From: an uncultured Alphaproteobacteria bacterium
GTDB lineage: Bacteria > Pseudomonadota > Alphaproteobacteria > HIMB59
DNA length: 64,000 nucleotides
Reading direction: 5' to 3'
Assembly (NCBI GenBank): GCA_902515765.1
Contig: CABXVZ010000004.1
Span: 1-64,000, forward strand
The notes under the pieces are model-generated. The model searched no databases. It was not told the origin of the DNA and worked only from the letters and a program-made list of their open reading frames with translations. The position numbers were made by a program, and so were the translations under genes. How positions within the stretch are numbered: the first letter of the stretch is position 1; each line of letters opens with the position of its first letter. This document shows positions 1-8,603 of the stretch, one piece after another.

Positions 1-288
1 CCTGCTGAGGAGCAAGATCAGGCAAGGTCACAGCTTTCTACATCACTTCAGATGGTAATGACCCAAAGACTTTTTAAAAGAACAGATAAAGGTGGAAGAA
101 TTGGTGCCTTTGAAGTTATGGTTTGTAATTCTGCGATTAGAAATTTAATCAGAGAAAACAAAATACCTCAGATTGATCAAATGATAGAAACAGGTTCCAA
201 AGAGGGCATGATTAAAATGGATAAATACATATCTGAATTAGTGTCTAAAGGTATTATTGATCAACCTGATGCGAAATCATCACATTAA
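1..288 (+). CDS. pilT: Twitching motility ATPase PilT, C-terminal fragment
   Basis: This is the last 95 codons of a type IV pilus retraction ATPase; the start lies before the window and the frame is open from base 1. The sequence reads QLSTSLQMVMTQRL, then GRIGAFEVM, AIRNLIRENK and IETGSKEGM, the familiar end of PilT. The AIRNLIRE block fits PilT better than PilU or PilB. In the family PilT is a cytoplasmic hexameric ATPase that depolymerises the pilus. Its end overlaps the first minor-pilin gene by about 20 bases, so retraction ATPase and pilins are probably co-transcribed. The Walker motifs are outside the window. Confidence 0.85.
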   Translation, partial: PAEEQDQARSQLSTSLQMVMTQRLFKRTDKGGRIGAFEVMVCNSAIRNLIRENKIPQIDQMIETGSKEGMIKMDKYISELVSKGIIDQPDAKSSH

Positions 289-856
289 AGGTTTTTCATT
301 AGTTGAAATACTAATTGTCATAGCAGTCATAGGTATAATTGCTGGAACCGGAATGATTTATACCACCAATAATGCAAATATGGCTAAAATTTCTAATGAG
401 TATACACATTTGATACAACTGATTAAAAAATATTCTCTGGTTTCAGAAAAACAAAGTGAGCCAATGTTATTGGAATTTGATTTTTCTAATAATGACACAC
501 AAACATTGGCGACACTTAAAAAATATGAAGACTCAAATTATAAAAGACTAAATTCAACTGACTGTGAAGATTTAGATACAACATTTCAAGAGGTTGTAGC
601 TTTGAATAAGGATGACCATATCTTTGAAAACGTTAGAATTCTCATCTGCCCTTCTGACAGTTCATCTTCTTTAACTTACGATGGTATTTGTTACACAGGA
701 AGGGGTGAAACTTATGAAACTGCAATATTTTACTTACACTCTGGAAAAGATAGTAAACAAAATTGTGATGATATTGAGGGACTAATTAGTTCGAATTATT
801 TAAGAAAACTGACTGTCTACAGCACAGGATATGTTGAAGATGAGAGAAATTTTTAA
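269..856 (+). CDS. Type IV minor pilin, FimT/GspH-like
   Basis: A prepilin with leader MRNHHIKG followed by FSLVEILIVIAVIGIIAG: glycine at -1, phenylalanine at +1 and glutamate at +5 are the prepilin peptidase PilD signature. The hydrophobic N-terminal helix (about residues 9-30) anchors it in the inner membrane before assembly. I chose the ATG at 269 rather than the TTG at 257 because it gives a normal 8-residue leader. The C-terminal part holds several cysteines (TDCED, ILICPS, DGICYTG, QNCDD) that could form disulfides in the periplasm. It overlaps pilT upstream and the PilV-like gene downstream. Order and length fit a FimT/GspH minor pilin; the exact subtype is not certain. Confidence 0.8.
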   Translation: MRNHHIKGFSLVEILIVIAVIGIIAGTGMIYTTNNANMAKISNEYTHLIQLIKKYSLVSEKQSEPMLLEFDFSNNDTQTLATLKKYEDSNYKRLNSTDCEDLDTTFQEVVALNKDDHIFENVRILICPSDSSSSLTYDGICYTGRGETYETAIFYLHSGKDSKQNCDDIEGLISSNYLRKLTVYSTGYVEDERNF

Positions 857-2168
857 AAAATTTAGAGGTTTTGGAATTATTGAGGCCATTATTGCCTTGG
901 CAATTTTGGGTGTTGCTCTCTCAGCAATGATGCAGAGTACGACAATTATGTTTAATGCTCTTAAAACTGATAATACTATTATTAGAGACAATAAATATTG
1001 TGAAAATATTTTTAATAATTTAGGAGAAATTTATGATGATACATTTGATATCTATGAAAACTCTTATTTTAATTATAGTGGTAGCGATATATCCTCATCT
1101 AAAATCAACCTTGAAGATGTAAATTTTACAGTTGATAGTTTTACTTCCTTTGAAAATGGAATTTTGTCGATGCCAAGTGTCAAACCCAGTCTTGAAGTTT
1201 TTAGTGTTACAGACAAAGGCAATAATCAATATGAGCTTTCAATAAAAAACCCCTTAAGAGATAATAATCAAATATCACCTATTAGTAACAATACTGGAAT
1301 ATATACACTCAATAAAGAAGAAAACTTTTTGGATTATAGTGAACTTTTTGACTTAACTACTAGGGAAGAAATATTTCAAACTTCTAATTCTGGGTTCGTA
1401 GTAAACGATAAAGTTAATGTATCTACTATAACTAATCGCGATTTGACTGTGATGACAAAGTATAATTTCTGTGTGAAAGAAAATGGAAAATATATAAAAA
1501 AATCCAACGTTGCTATGGACTCCATCATAGTAGGCTTCAAAAGTTTTACTTCTTACCCTGAGAAAGAATACCCAAGAACTCCTTTTAATAAATCCCCAAT
1601 GCAAAATAGTGTTATCATTCAAGAACGTGAGTCTGGAGTTGAAATTGCAGATTATCAAATGGTATGTTTACCAACTACTAATAATTGTAATTCACCGATG
1701 GATAGGTTATGCGTAGAAAGTCGCTATTCTATTTTGACTTCTCAAGACTTAAAACTTTTAGGTAACATTTTTTTTATTTATAATGTCAATAATGTTATCA
1801 AATCTATTGATGACAAAGATCCTGTAACTTTTTTGTATTTAGAGAAAAATGAGTTGGACGGATTTAGGGTTACCAAAAATTATACTGATAGTTATGAATA
1901 TGGTGGCGATTTGATTAAATTAGAGGATGATTACAAGGATGATTTAAACTCCTCTTTAACAAATTATTACTCCTCAATCACAGACGAATGGAGAACATTA
2001 GCTGAGGATAATTTAAGACATACAGATGTTGATATAACCATTGGATGTGAGATGTTAGCAGATGATGGTCAAACTTGTTATTCGTCAAGTAGAGTAGCAA
2101 CTTGTCAGATAAATAATAATAGTGGTAGTAGTATGAAATTTAGTAAAATTTATCGAAAAGATCTTTGA
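840..2168 (+). CDS. Large PilV-like minor pilin
   Basis: A prepilin with leader MREIFKKFRG followed by FGIIEAIIALAILGVALSAM, so class III processing between G and F with glutamate at +5. I prefer ATG 840 to ATG 831 because the AGGA at 826-829 is then correctly spaced. At about 442 residues it is more than twice the size of an ordinary PilV (about 170-200). The extra C-terminal part has no domain I recognise and ends in cysteine-rich stretches (CLPTTNNCNSPMDRLC; CEMLADDGQTC). The gene overlaps its neighbours on both sides. Likely part of the minor-pilin priming complex, with a large exposed domain at or near the pilus tip; that location is inference. Confidence 0.75.
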   Translation: MREIFKKFRGFGIIEAIIALAILGVALSAMMQSTTIMFNALKTDNTIIRDNKYCENIFNNLGEIYDDTFDIYENSYFNYSGSDISSSKINLEDVNFTVDSFTSFENGILSMPSVKPSLEVFSVTDKGNNQYELSIKNPLRDNNQISPISNNTGIYTLNKEENFLDYSELFDLTTREEIFQTSNSGFVVNDKVNVSTITNRDLTVMTKYNFCVKENGKYIKKSNVAMDSIIVGFKSFTSYPEKEYPRTPFNKSPMQNSVIIQERESGVEIADYQMVCLPTTNNCNSPMDRLCVESRYSILTSQDLKLLGNIFFIYNVNNVIKSIDDKDPVTFLYLEKNELDGFRVTKNYTDSYEYGGDLIKLEDDYKDDLNSSLTNYYSSITDEWRTLAEDNLRHTDVDITIGCEMLADDGQTCYSSSRVATCQINNNSGSSMKFSKIYRKDL

Positions 2169-2767
2169 AAAATATTTACAGTAAATCAAAAGGTTTTTCT
2201 TTAGTTGAACTAATCATATCTATTGTGATAATTTCAATGGTGGTTGGAGGTGCCTTGTTAGCTTTTCAGATAATGCAACAAAATACCTCTTCAAGTATTG
2301 CTTTAAATAAATCAAATCAAATATCTGATTTTATTTTTAACAAAATGGAAAGAGATATTAAACAAGCGGGGATTTTTTATGATATTGACACCATCTCTGA
2401 CTACAATTTTGACTCAGATTTAGTTGCGGCAGCTAACAATTACGACATAGATAATATTCTTGAAATAAAAAGTTCATATTGGACTCTTAACATATGTTAT
2501 GACCGAACAAAATTTGAAAGAATTAGAGTGAAATATCGTTATGATCAAGATAGTTCAACTAGTGGGGGTAATTTAAGGCGAAAAAAAGAAATTGTTACAC
2601 GTTGTAATGAAGGTTTAAACAATAGCTTATATGAACCTATTGCAAAAGGTATTGAAAACTTTGAGATAAATCTTAATGATAATAAATTTACTCTCAATTT
2701 GTCATTACGAGGAACAAATGCAACTACATATAATTATGAAAAAATTATTCTTTTCCCTCAAATTTAA
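2165..2767 (+). CDS. Type IV minor pilin, PilW-like
   Basis: A 200-residue prepilin: leader MKNIYSKSKG, then FSLVELIISIVIISMVVGGALLAF. The start is a TTG at 2165 that overlaps the stop of the previous gene (TTGA), a sign of translational coupling. The body has the PilW-like pattern of a helix followed by FNKMERDIKQAG, and a repetitive beta-rich C-terminus. It sits third in the FimT-PilV-PilW-PilX order seen in minor-pilin operons. Known role of the family: initiates pilus assembly together with PilV, PilX and FimU/FimT. No sign of decay. Confidence 0.75.
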   Translation: MKNIYSKSKGFSLVELIISIVIISMVVGGALLAFQIMQQNTSSSIALNKSNQISDFIFNKMERDIKQAGIFYDIDTISDYNFDSDLVAAANNYDIDNILEIKSSYWTLNICYDRTKFERIRVKYRYDQDSSTSGGNLRRKKEIVTRCNEGLNNSLYEPIAKGIENFEINLNDNKFTLNLSLRGTNATTYNYEKIILFPQI

Positions 2768-4115
2768 ACTAAATCGTATCCCAAGTGATGGAATGGCTAT
2801 TGCTATTGTGACTATGATTTCATTAATGATGACATTAAGCACAGTTTCAATTTATTATCTTACTTCAGGATTTAGTGAATCTACACTCATTAGTTCTTTC
2901 AAAAAACAAACAAATTATTTCGCTGAGTCGGCTGCCGACCAAGCTTTAATTTATCTTAATGAAAAAACATCTCTTGAGGGACACATAAATGTAATTAATG
3001 ACAATGATATAATTGATCAAGAAGATTATACTGACAATATTAACGCTCTTAAATGTCTTGGATTGATGGGTTATGATAACTCTGAACATAGATATATTTA
3101 TAATGTGGATTACAGTGGGCCAGATACATTTCCAGAAGATACAGACACTGAAGACTATGAGAGTTATTATTTAGTTCAAAAGATTACCCAATCAACCCCT
3201 GTAATTCCAATTTCCCAAAATAATAATTTTGATGACAATCGATTATTTCTGAAAATGGATAATACGAATGCTTATGGTCAAACTATATTAGAGACAGCAT
3301 TTTCATTAGAAATAAATGCTTGGATTGACCAATCAACCATGATGGGCAAAACATTGTTCAGAATGGGGACAAAAAGTGAAAGTGGTAAAACAACTTTAAG
3401 ATTATATTTTGATAGAAATGGTGACTTAGTCGCTCAATTTCAAGATGCCAATTTTTGGCCAACTGGAAGGATGAATTCATTCAAGGCACCATCAATTATT
3501 TTTGATAAAGATTATCCATCACACATAGTTGTGACTTACAATGATTTAGATAATAAATTGGTTGTATATGTAAACAATCGATATGATCATGGATCATTTG
3601 ATATAGTATTGGGCTCTAGTAATTCAAAATACGACTTTAGGATAGGGCAGTTTAATGGTTACTTAACAATGATAAGGTTATGGAATGATGAACTAACGCC
3701 TGATGAAGTAATTGGCCTAAGTAATGATTATGTTACAAATTCCATTGTAAATTCTGATCTTTTATTAGCATTTCATTTTGATGAAAATAGTTTTGATAAA
3801 CAATACAATGCTCTATTTTATGAAAACAAAGTTGACCATGATGTTGGTATCTGTAATGGACGTAATAGATGCAAATTTCATACCGTCCCTAATTTAGAGG
3901 TTGAAGAGAAAGTTACATATTTTAGTTTATCTAGTAGTGATAATAACATAGATGAACTTAAGTTTTCTTCCTCAAGTATTCCCAATGCATCCGTTTTTAA
4001 AATTCTTTCCTGTGGGGTCGGTCCAAATGACACGATAAGTGGTATTGAAAGATTGGTAAAATATGATGGTTTTAATTCTATTAATCAAACAATCTTAGGT
4101 GAAAGGAAGCTTTAA
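2736..4115 (+). CDS. PilX-like pilus protein with laminin-G-like domain
   Basis: A 459-residue protein in the PilX position. The ATG at 2736 is preferred over an upstream start at 2676 inside pilW. Residues 1-20 are basic, followed by a single hydrophobic segment (about 20-45) and the motif YFAESAADQALIYL, typical of PilX N-termini, which lack the usual FSLIE cleavage motif. Residues about 180-330 resemble a laminin-G/concanavalin-like jelly roll: FSLEINAWI, HIVVTYNDLDNKLVVYVN, FRIGQFNGYLTMIRLWNDELTPDEV. Ordinary PilX proteins are about 170-190 residues, so this is a PilX-like anchor joined to a sugar- or protein-binding domain. No PilY1 gene follows. An adhesive tip role is inference. Confidence 0.7.
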   Translation: MKKLFFSLKFKLNRIPSDGMAIAIVTMISLMMTLSTVSIYYLTSGFSESTLISSFKKQTNYFAESAADQALIYLNEKTSLEGHINVINDNDIIDQEDYTDNINALKCLGLMGYDNSEHRYIYNVDYSGPDTFPEDTDTEDYESYYLVQKITQSTPVIPISQNNNFDDNRLFLKMDNTNAYGQTILETAFSLEINAWIDQSTMMGKTLFRMGTKSESGKTTLRLYFDRNGDLVAQFQDANFWPTGRMNSFKAPSIIFDKDYPSHIVVTYNDLDNKLVVYVNNRYDHGSFDIVLGSSNSKYDFRIGQFNGYLTMIRLWNDELTPDEVIGLSNDYVTNSIVNSDLLLAFHFDENSFDKQYNALFYENKVDHDVGICNGRNRCKFHTVPNLEVEEKVTYFSLSSSDNNIDELKFSSSSIPNASVFKILSCGVGPNDTISGIERLVKYDGFNSINQTILGERKL

Positions 4116-4528
4116 ATATAAAATTTACTACAAATAATTTTTTTTTGCTCTTCAGTAAATTCCTTAAAAATAATATTAATTTGTGGCTTAATAATCCTTG
4201 TTCTTTGTTGAGAGTCATAAAAACTAAATTCAGATGCAATTATACTTACATCCATTAGTTGATTAAGATATTTTTTAGAGATATCAAAGTTCTTATTATT
4301 TCCTGGAAATTTAAACTGACAAATTTCTAATAGAATTATTTTGGATTGAATAAAATCAAGTAAAACTAAGTCTTCTTTAGGACCACTCGATTTAAAATCT
4401 AAATTACTTGAAAACTCCAGCAAATTGTCATGGAATATCGAATATTGCAAAGAATTAGAAAACTGAGCAAAACTATTATTAGATACTAGTAAACTAATAG
4501 AAAATAAAATTGATAAAAAGTATCTCAT
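4112..4528 (-). CDS. Secreted hypothetical protein
   Basis: A 138-residue protein I do not recognise. It begins with a clear signal peptide (MRYFLSILFSISLLVSNNSFA, predicted cut before QFSNS), so it is probably periplasmic or outer-membrane associated. The mature part is mostly helical with a conserved-looking end, EEQKKIICSK. There are two cysteines (EICQFKF and IICSKF). It is convergent with the PilX-like gene, overlapping its stop by four bases, and divergent from the next gene. Position beside the pilus genes may be chance. Confidence 0.55.
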   Translation of the reverse strand: MRYFLSILFSISLLVSNNSFAQFSNSLQYSIFHDNLLEFSSNLDFKSSGPKEDLVLLDFIQSKIILLEICQFKFPGNNKNFDISKKYLNQLMDVSIIASEFSFYDSQQRTRIIKPQINIIFKEFTEEQKKIICSKFYI

Positions 4529-4588
4529 ATGTTCAAATTAACATATATGTTTGTTATAATCCAATTTTAGGTATATAAATTCAATTTT

Positions 4589-5299
4589 ATGACAGAAAAT
4601 AAAGATAACTTAAAAGAGCCTTTTCTTGAGACTAATGAAGATAATAATGACATTGACTTTGATTTAGAAGAATCAAAAGATAATACAAGTGAAGAAATTA
4701 GTTTTGAGGATATGCCAGAAGAAAAGGCAGATAATATAAGTTTCGAGGATTCCTCTAATGATGACTCAAATAATTTTTCTGATACCTCTGATGATTTTAA
4801 TGATATTGAAAATGATTTAAACAAAGATTTTAATATCAATAACTCAGACTTAACCGATAACAAAGATATTGCAGTCGACGATAGTTCAGTTAACGAATTA
4901 ATGCATAAATTATCAAATACAATAACAAGCATTGATAGCTTAACATCAACATCAGAAAAGTTATTACCAGACGTCGTGGATTTAAAGTCAAATATGATGG
5001 ATATTAAGAGTCAACTGGAAAAATTAGATAAAAATGTTGCAGATCTATCTCTTAAAGTACCTAAATCAAATTTTAGCACTAATGAGTCAAAATCAAAAAA
5101 TAGTGACAAGAAAATGGAAACTAAAACAGTGACCCAATTAACCCCTTTGGGAGGTTTAGTAACTATTATTTTTTTTGCATTTTTAGCACTAGGTTTATTA
5201 GCTTACGTTGATCAAATAGGCACACTACCAAATAATTCTTTCTTCGATATTATAAGACCCACTTTTGGAATATTTGATCCCTTACTTAATTTAATTTAA
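4589..5299 (+). CDS. Acidic coiled-coil membrane protein, unknown function
   Basis: A 236-residue protein of unknown function. Residues 1-100 are extremely acidic and rich in Asp, Glu, Ser and Asn (repeated ISFED and DDSN units), probably disordered. Residues about 100-150 look like a coiled coil (heptads in NELMHKLSNTITSIDSLTS and DIKSQLEKLDKNVADLSLKV). One membrane segment follows at about residues 185-207 (LVTIIFFAFLALGLLAYV), then a short tail. There is no signal peptide, so the acidic part is likely cytoplasmic. The neighbouring genes give no functional hint. Confidence 0.55.
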   Translation: MTENKDNLKEPFLETNEDNNDIDFDLEESKDNTSEEISFEDMPEEKADNISFEDSSNDDSNNFSDTSDDFNDIENDLNKDFNINNSDLTDNKDIAVDDSSVNELMHKLSNTITSIDSLTSTSEKLLPDVVDLKSNMMDIKSQLEKLDKNVADLSLKVPKSNFSTNESKSKNSDKKMETKTVTQLTPLGGLVTIIFFAFLALGLLAYVDQIGTLPNNSFFDIIRPTFGIFDPLLNLI

Positions 5300-5311
5300 T
5301 TTATTAAAAAA

Positions 5312-7351
5312 TTACTTGCTTGATTTTTTAATATATTCAATAACATCGTCACGATTTTCTCTTCTAGCTTCATCTAATGGAGTAGCACCCCATCGATCAC
5401 GTACAGAAAGTAAGTGACCATGATTAATTAAATATATTACTGCATCTAAACTTCCCTCAGCTGCAGCTAAATGTAGAGAAGTTCTTGAGTCTTTGTCTCC
5501 TACATTTATAGGTATTCCTTTAGCAACTAATTGTCTAAGACCATCAACATCGTTTTCAGATGCTGCAAAAAGAAATTCAATAATTGCTAATTCATCATCA
5601 TATTTTTCAATTTTATCAGTTTTGCCATTTGGTTCTTCAATTAAATGAAAAGGTTCAGAATAATCTATATCTAACTTTAAAAACTCATCAACAATTTCTT
5701 GATGATTATTGTTTCTAGCATCAGAAATTGGGTAACCTCCCCATCGATCAGGTATCGGTTTCACACCATTTTTTAATAAAAATTTTACAACATCTATTTG
5801 ACCCTCAGCTGATGCCAAGTGCAAAGGAGTACGAATGTCATAATTACCATATTTTAAATCTCTTTGTTGTCCTAACAATTTCTCTAAAGTTCTTACATCT
5901 CCATAGCTAGCTGCCCAAATTGCTTCACCGCAATTATTTGCTCTCCATTTTGCTATCTTTAATCTTGGGTCAACACGATCAATATCCGTCATAGTGCTAT
6001 CAAAAATATGAACTAAATACTTAGAGGTAATTTTTCGAGCTACCTCTATTCCACGAACACTGTTGCCAGCTAGATCCAATCGTGGCGAAAATATACATAT
6101 ACCCATAACTTGTGGAACTATTAATAATACCCCACCACCGACTCCGCTTTTTGAGGGTAAACCAATTTCTTGAAAAAATTGCCCACTACTGTTGTACATG
6201 CCAGATGTTTGAACAACTGGCAATACATCTCGAATAGTTTTTTGGCTAAATATTCTTTGTTGAGTAAGTGGACACACTCCACCATTTGCTAAAGTAGCTG
6301 CTGCTACAGCAACATCTTTTGCAGTCATTTCTAAAGAACATATACTGAAATAAACTTTTAATGCATCTGTTACTGCAGGTTCAAAATAAAAATCATAGTC
6401 ATATTTATCATCTGCAAGTTTATCTTTAGGAAGAGTAGAGTCTGAATAGGGGATATTACCAGTCGCCATCAATAAAAATCCTGCAGCGATATTATTATAT
6501 CCTTTAAAATTTTCCTGACGGGCCATATTTTTATTAAATCGTGGAATGTCTACGTCAGATATACCTTCGCTATCCCAGCCAATTGATTTTCCAATTTGTT
6601 CTCTAACATAATTTAGTCTTTCTGTTGTAGATGATTTAGATTTTATTAAACTTGTAGTCATAATAGCACCAGGGTTTACCATGGGATTAAAAGGTATCTT
6701 ACTATCAGACGATATATCTCCACTAACTCTGTCACTCATCATTAAAGTAAGATCATTAAATAGTCGACCAGACGGTTCAGCGCCAACATGTTCATTTACC
6801 TTCTCTAAGCCTAAATCTTCAATAGCAATACAATAGTTAAATGGTTTACACATCGATTGTATTGAAAAATCTACTTGAGTATCACCACGCTGATATACTT
6901 GACCATCTGCTGTAACTACTGCTATGCCAAATTGTTCTGGATTGACTTCTGCAAGCGGGGGAATATAACTCGCCAATTCACCGCTTTTATTATTTATGAC
7001 TTCATCATAAATTATATCTAAGTTATTTGAGAATTTTTTAAAATCAGGTACTGCTAGTTCTCCTCTTAAGGCTCTTTCTATTAACAAACCTCCCAAACTC
7101 ATTAAATTAATAAATTCCTCAAAATTTATTGTTTCACCAATTTCTTCGAGCATTTCAAACAAATTTTTTAATCTGTAATCATTTGGAACAAGACCTGAAT
7201 CATTTAGGTACTCTTTAAATTTACTCTTTAAAATTGTATTACCTTGACTTTCACATAGAGAAAAATAAAGATCACCAGCTCGCTTAGGAATATTTTTCAA
7301 CCAATCAAACTTAGTGCTAAGTTGATTGTTATTTTTATTTTCTTTATTCAT
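5312..7351 (-). CDS. glsA: Glutaminase with helical N-domain and ankyrin repeats (kidney-type architecture)
   Basis: Hydrolyses glutamine to glutamate and ammonia. Residues about 25-110 resemble the N-terminal helical domain of animal GLS (FSLCESQGNTI, DYRLKNLFEMLEE, VPDFKKFSNNLDIIYDE). Residues about 127-450 are the beta-lactamase-like glutaminase domain with the S-x-x-K pair in QSMCKP (S166, K169), then AEPSGRLFN, NPMVNPGAI and GLPSKSGVGGG. Residues about 470-560 and 590-675 hold ankyrin repeats (TPLHLASAEGQIDVVKFLL; TSLHLAAAEGSLDAVIYLI). Typical bacterial GlsA is about 310 residues and lacks the flanking domains; at 679 residues this matches the human GLS layout. It stands alone. Fits the nitrogen-centred content of the window. 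Confidence 0.9.
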   Translation of the reverse strand: MNKENKNNNQLSTKFDWLKNIPKRAGDLYFSLCESQGNTILKSKFKEYLNDSGLVPNDYRLKNLFEMLEEIGETINFEEFINLMSLGGLLIERALRGELAVPDFKKFSNNLDIIYDEVINNKSGELASYIPPLAEVNPEQFGIAVVTADGQVYQRGDTQVDFSIQSMCKPFNYCIAIEDLGLEKVNEHVGAEPSGRLFNDLTLMMSDRVSGDISSDSKIPFNPMVNPGAIMTTSLIKSKSSTTERLNYVREQIGKSIGWDSEGISDVDIPRFNKNMARQENFKGYNNIAAGFLLMATGNIPYSDSTLPKDKLADDKYDYDFYFEPAVTDALKVYFSICSLEMTAKDVAVAAATLANGGVCPLTQQRIFSQKTIRDVLPVVQTSGMYNSSGQFFQEIGLPSKSGVGGGVLLIVPQVMGICIFSPRLDLAGNSVRGIEVARKITSKYLVHIFDSTMTDIDRVDPRLKIAKWRANNCGEAIWAASYGDVRTLEKLLGQQRDLKYGNYDIRTPLHLASAEGQIDVVKFLLKNGVKPIPDRWGGYPISDARNNNHQEIVDEFLKLDIDYSEPFHLIEEPNGKTDKIEKYDDELAIIEFLFAASENDVDGLRQLVAKGIPINVGDKDSRTSLHLAAAEGSLDAVIYLINHGHLLSVRDRWGATPLDEARRENRDDVIEYIKKSSK

Positions 7352-7492
7352 ATATTAGAAGATCTCAAACTTATTAAAGAAGAAAATAAATAAAAAATCT
7401 ATATATTTAGAATAATATCATTTTAATTTAGATTAAAAAAAAATTAGGTATGAATTTTCAACATAGATAAATATTATTGATAAAAAATAAGA

Positions 7493-8032
7493 TTAATCAT
7501 CATAATAATTATCGAAAGATTCATCATTTGAACTATTTCCATCAATAATTTCATCAATGGACATATTATTTATGCCTTTATCAATGATGATTGGAGATCC
7601 ATCAATCATAAATTCTTCAACTTTTTTAAAATATTCTTCATAATCCTCTAAACTTGAGATGGGCATATTGGTATCAATGGAGTTAATTAAAAGACTTTCA
7701 AACTGGTTATAGGTATTTCTGTCAATAAAAAAACCATTCAACAAATCATAAGATGCTTGTGAGTATGGGTATTTTGTCAAGATTTCTTCATAAATAGGCA
7801 GGATATCCTTTTCATAATTTTTTAAGCATGAAATAACTGTTGTGATACTGTCGAGTAATTGACTTTGTTCAGATGATATAACTGAATTAGTGACTTTTAA
7901 AGCTATTGACTGAATATTACATCCACTATTCAAAGTTTTAGTTTTTGCATCAATAAAAAGTTTATTTGAGATATCTTCTGAAGCCAAAAGTAGATTAGGT
8001 AGAATTAATAATACGTATAAATATTTTATCAT
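7493..8032 (-). CDS. Small secreted hypothetical protein
   Basis: A 179-residue protein I do not recognise. It has a plausible signal peptide (MIKYLYVLLILPNLLLAS, then EDISN), so the product is likely exported. The mature part is helical, with two cysteines (SGCNIQ and ISCLKN) that could pair in the periplasm. The last 30 residues are strongly acidic and end NSSNDESFDNYYDD. It lies downstream of the tRNA-Asp side of the block, with no operon partner. Real by composition and signal peptide, function unknown. Confidence 0.5.
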   Translation of the reverse strand: MIKYLYVLLILPNLLLASEDISNKLFIDAKTKTLNSGCNIQSIALKVTNSVISSEQSQLLDSITTVISCLKNYEKDILPIYEEILTKYPYSQASYDLLNGFFIDRNTYNQFESLLINSIDTNMPISSLEDYEEYFKKVEEFMIDGSPIIIDKGINNMSIDEIIDGNSSNDESFDNYYDD

Positions 8033-8102
8033 ATTTTTTTATTATACAATTTTTAAATATAATTAAAATGAGTTATTAATTTTTATATAAGTTGTAGTAT
8101 TT

Positions 8103-8340
8103 TTAGAAATGTGTCAGTTTAATTTCGCTTATAAAGTTTTGACTCAATTCTTTCGTATGGTTACTACTTGGATTCAAAATCTTATGAATTGGAAAACCAT
8201 CCTCTGAGTTAGGGATCAATTTCCATAGGAACTCCTGTTCTGAGTTTAAGTCACTCCCATAATCATTTTTAATAATGCTTGGGAGTATTGTTTATAACCT
8301 GTTCAGCAGTACAAGGAAATTTTATGAAATTATTAAACAT
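8103..8340 (-). pseudogene. Frameshifted small gene, probable remnant
   Basis: The 388-base stretch between 8033 and the tRNA-Asp gene holds no intact gene, but it shows a broken one. From an ATG at 8340 the minus strand reads MFNNFIKFPCTAEQVINNTP and then stops (KHY, stop). A +1 shift at CCC-A-AGC, near 8280, continues without stops as SIIKNDYGSDLNSEQEFLW, then KLIPNSEDGFPIHKILNP and onward to a stop at 8103-8105. Together this would be a protein of about 78 residues. The second frame has no start codon of its own, yet it stays open for 62 codons. I do not recognise the family. It could be a decaying gene, an assembly error, or a programmed frameshift. Confidence 0.4.
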
Positions 8341-8420
8341 TTAATTTCATTATTACCAAATTTAGAGGAACAGAAAATATTGAAAAAGTTATGAAAAACA
8401 ATAACCACCTAACCTTTAAG

Positions 8421-8497
8421 TGGCGGGAGCGACGGGACTCGAACCCGCGACCTCCTGCGTGACAGGCAGGCGTTCTAACCAACTGAACTACACCCCC
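8421..8497 (-). tRNA. tRNA-Asp (GTC)
   Basis: Cloverleaf read on the minus strand: acceptor GGGGGTG pairs with CGCTCCC, the D-arm is GTTCAGTTGGTTAGAAC, the anticodon stem CCTGC/GCAGG encloses loop CTGTCAC with anticodon GTC, and the T-loop is TTCGAGT. The 3' CCA is encoded (TGG at 8421-8423). Confidence 0.97.
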
Positions 8498-8510
8498 GAC
8501 TATTATCGAA

Positions 8511-8586
8511 TGGTGGGCGATGACGGACTCGAACCGCCGACCCTCTCGGTGTAAACGAGATGCTCTACCAACTGAGCTAATCGCCC
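8511..8586 (-). tRNA. tRNA-Val (TAC)
   Basis: Minus-strand cloverleaf starting GGGCGATTAGCTCAG. The anticodon stem TCTCG/CGAGA encloses loop TTTACAC, giving anticodon TAC. T-loop TTCGAGT, encoded 3' CCA. It lies 13 bases from tRNA-Asp and just downstream of hupB, so it may be co-transcribed with them. Confidence 0.97.
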
Positions 8587-8603
8587 TATCTAATTAACAA
8601 AAA

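Noticed and set aside
8246-8350. Inverted repeats near 8253-8286 (ACTCCCA/TGGGAGT) and 8324-8350 (ATGAAATTA/TAATTTCAT) as a small RNA gene
   Set aside because: Stems are short, loops long or AT-rich, no tmRNA, 6S, SRP or RNase P signature was seen, and the stretch is better explained by a frameshifted coding remnant on the minus strand.
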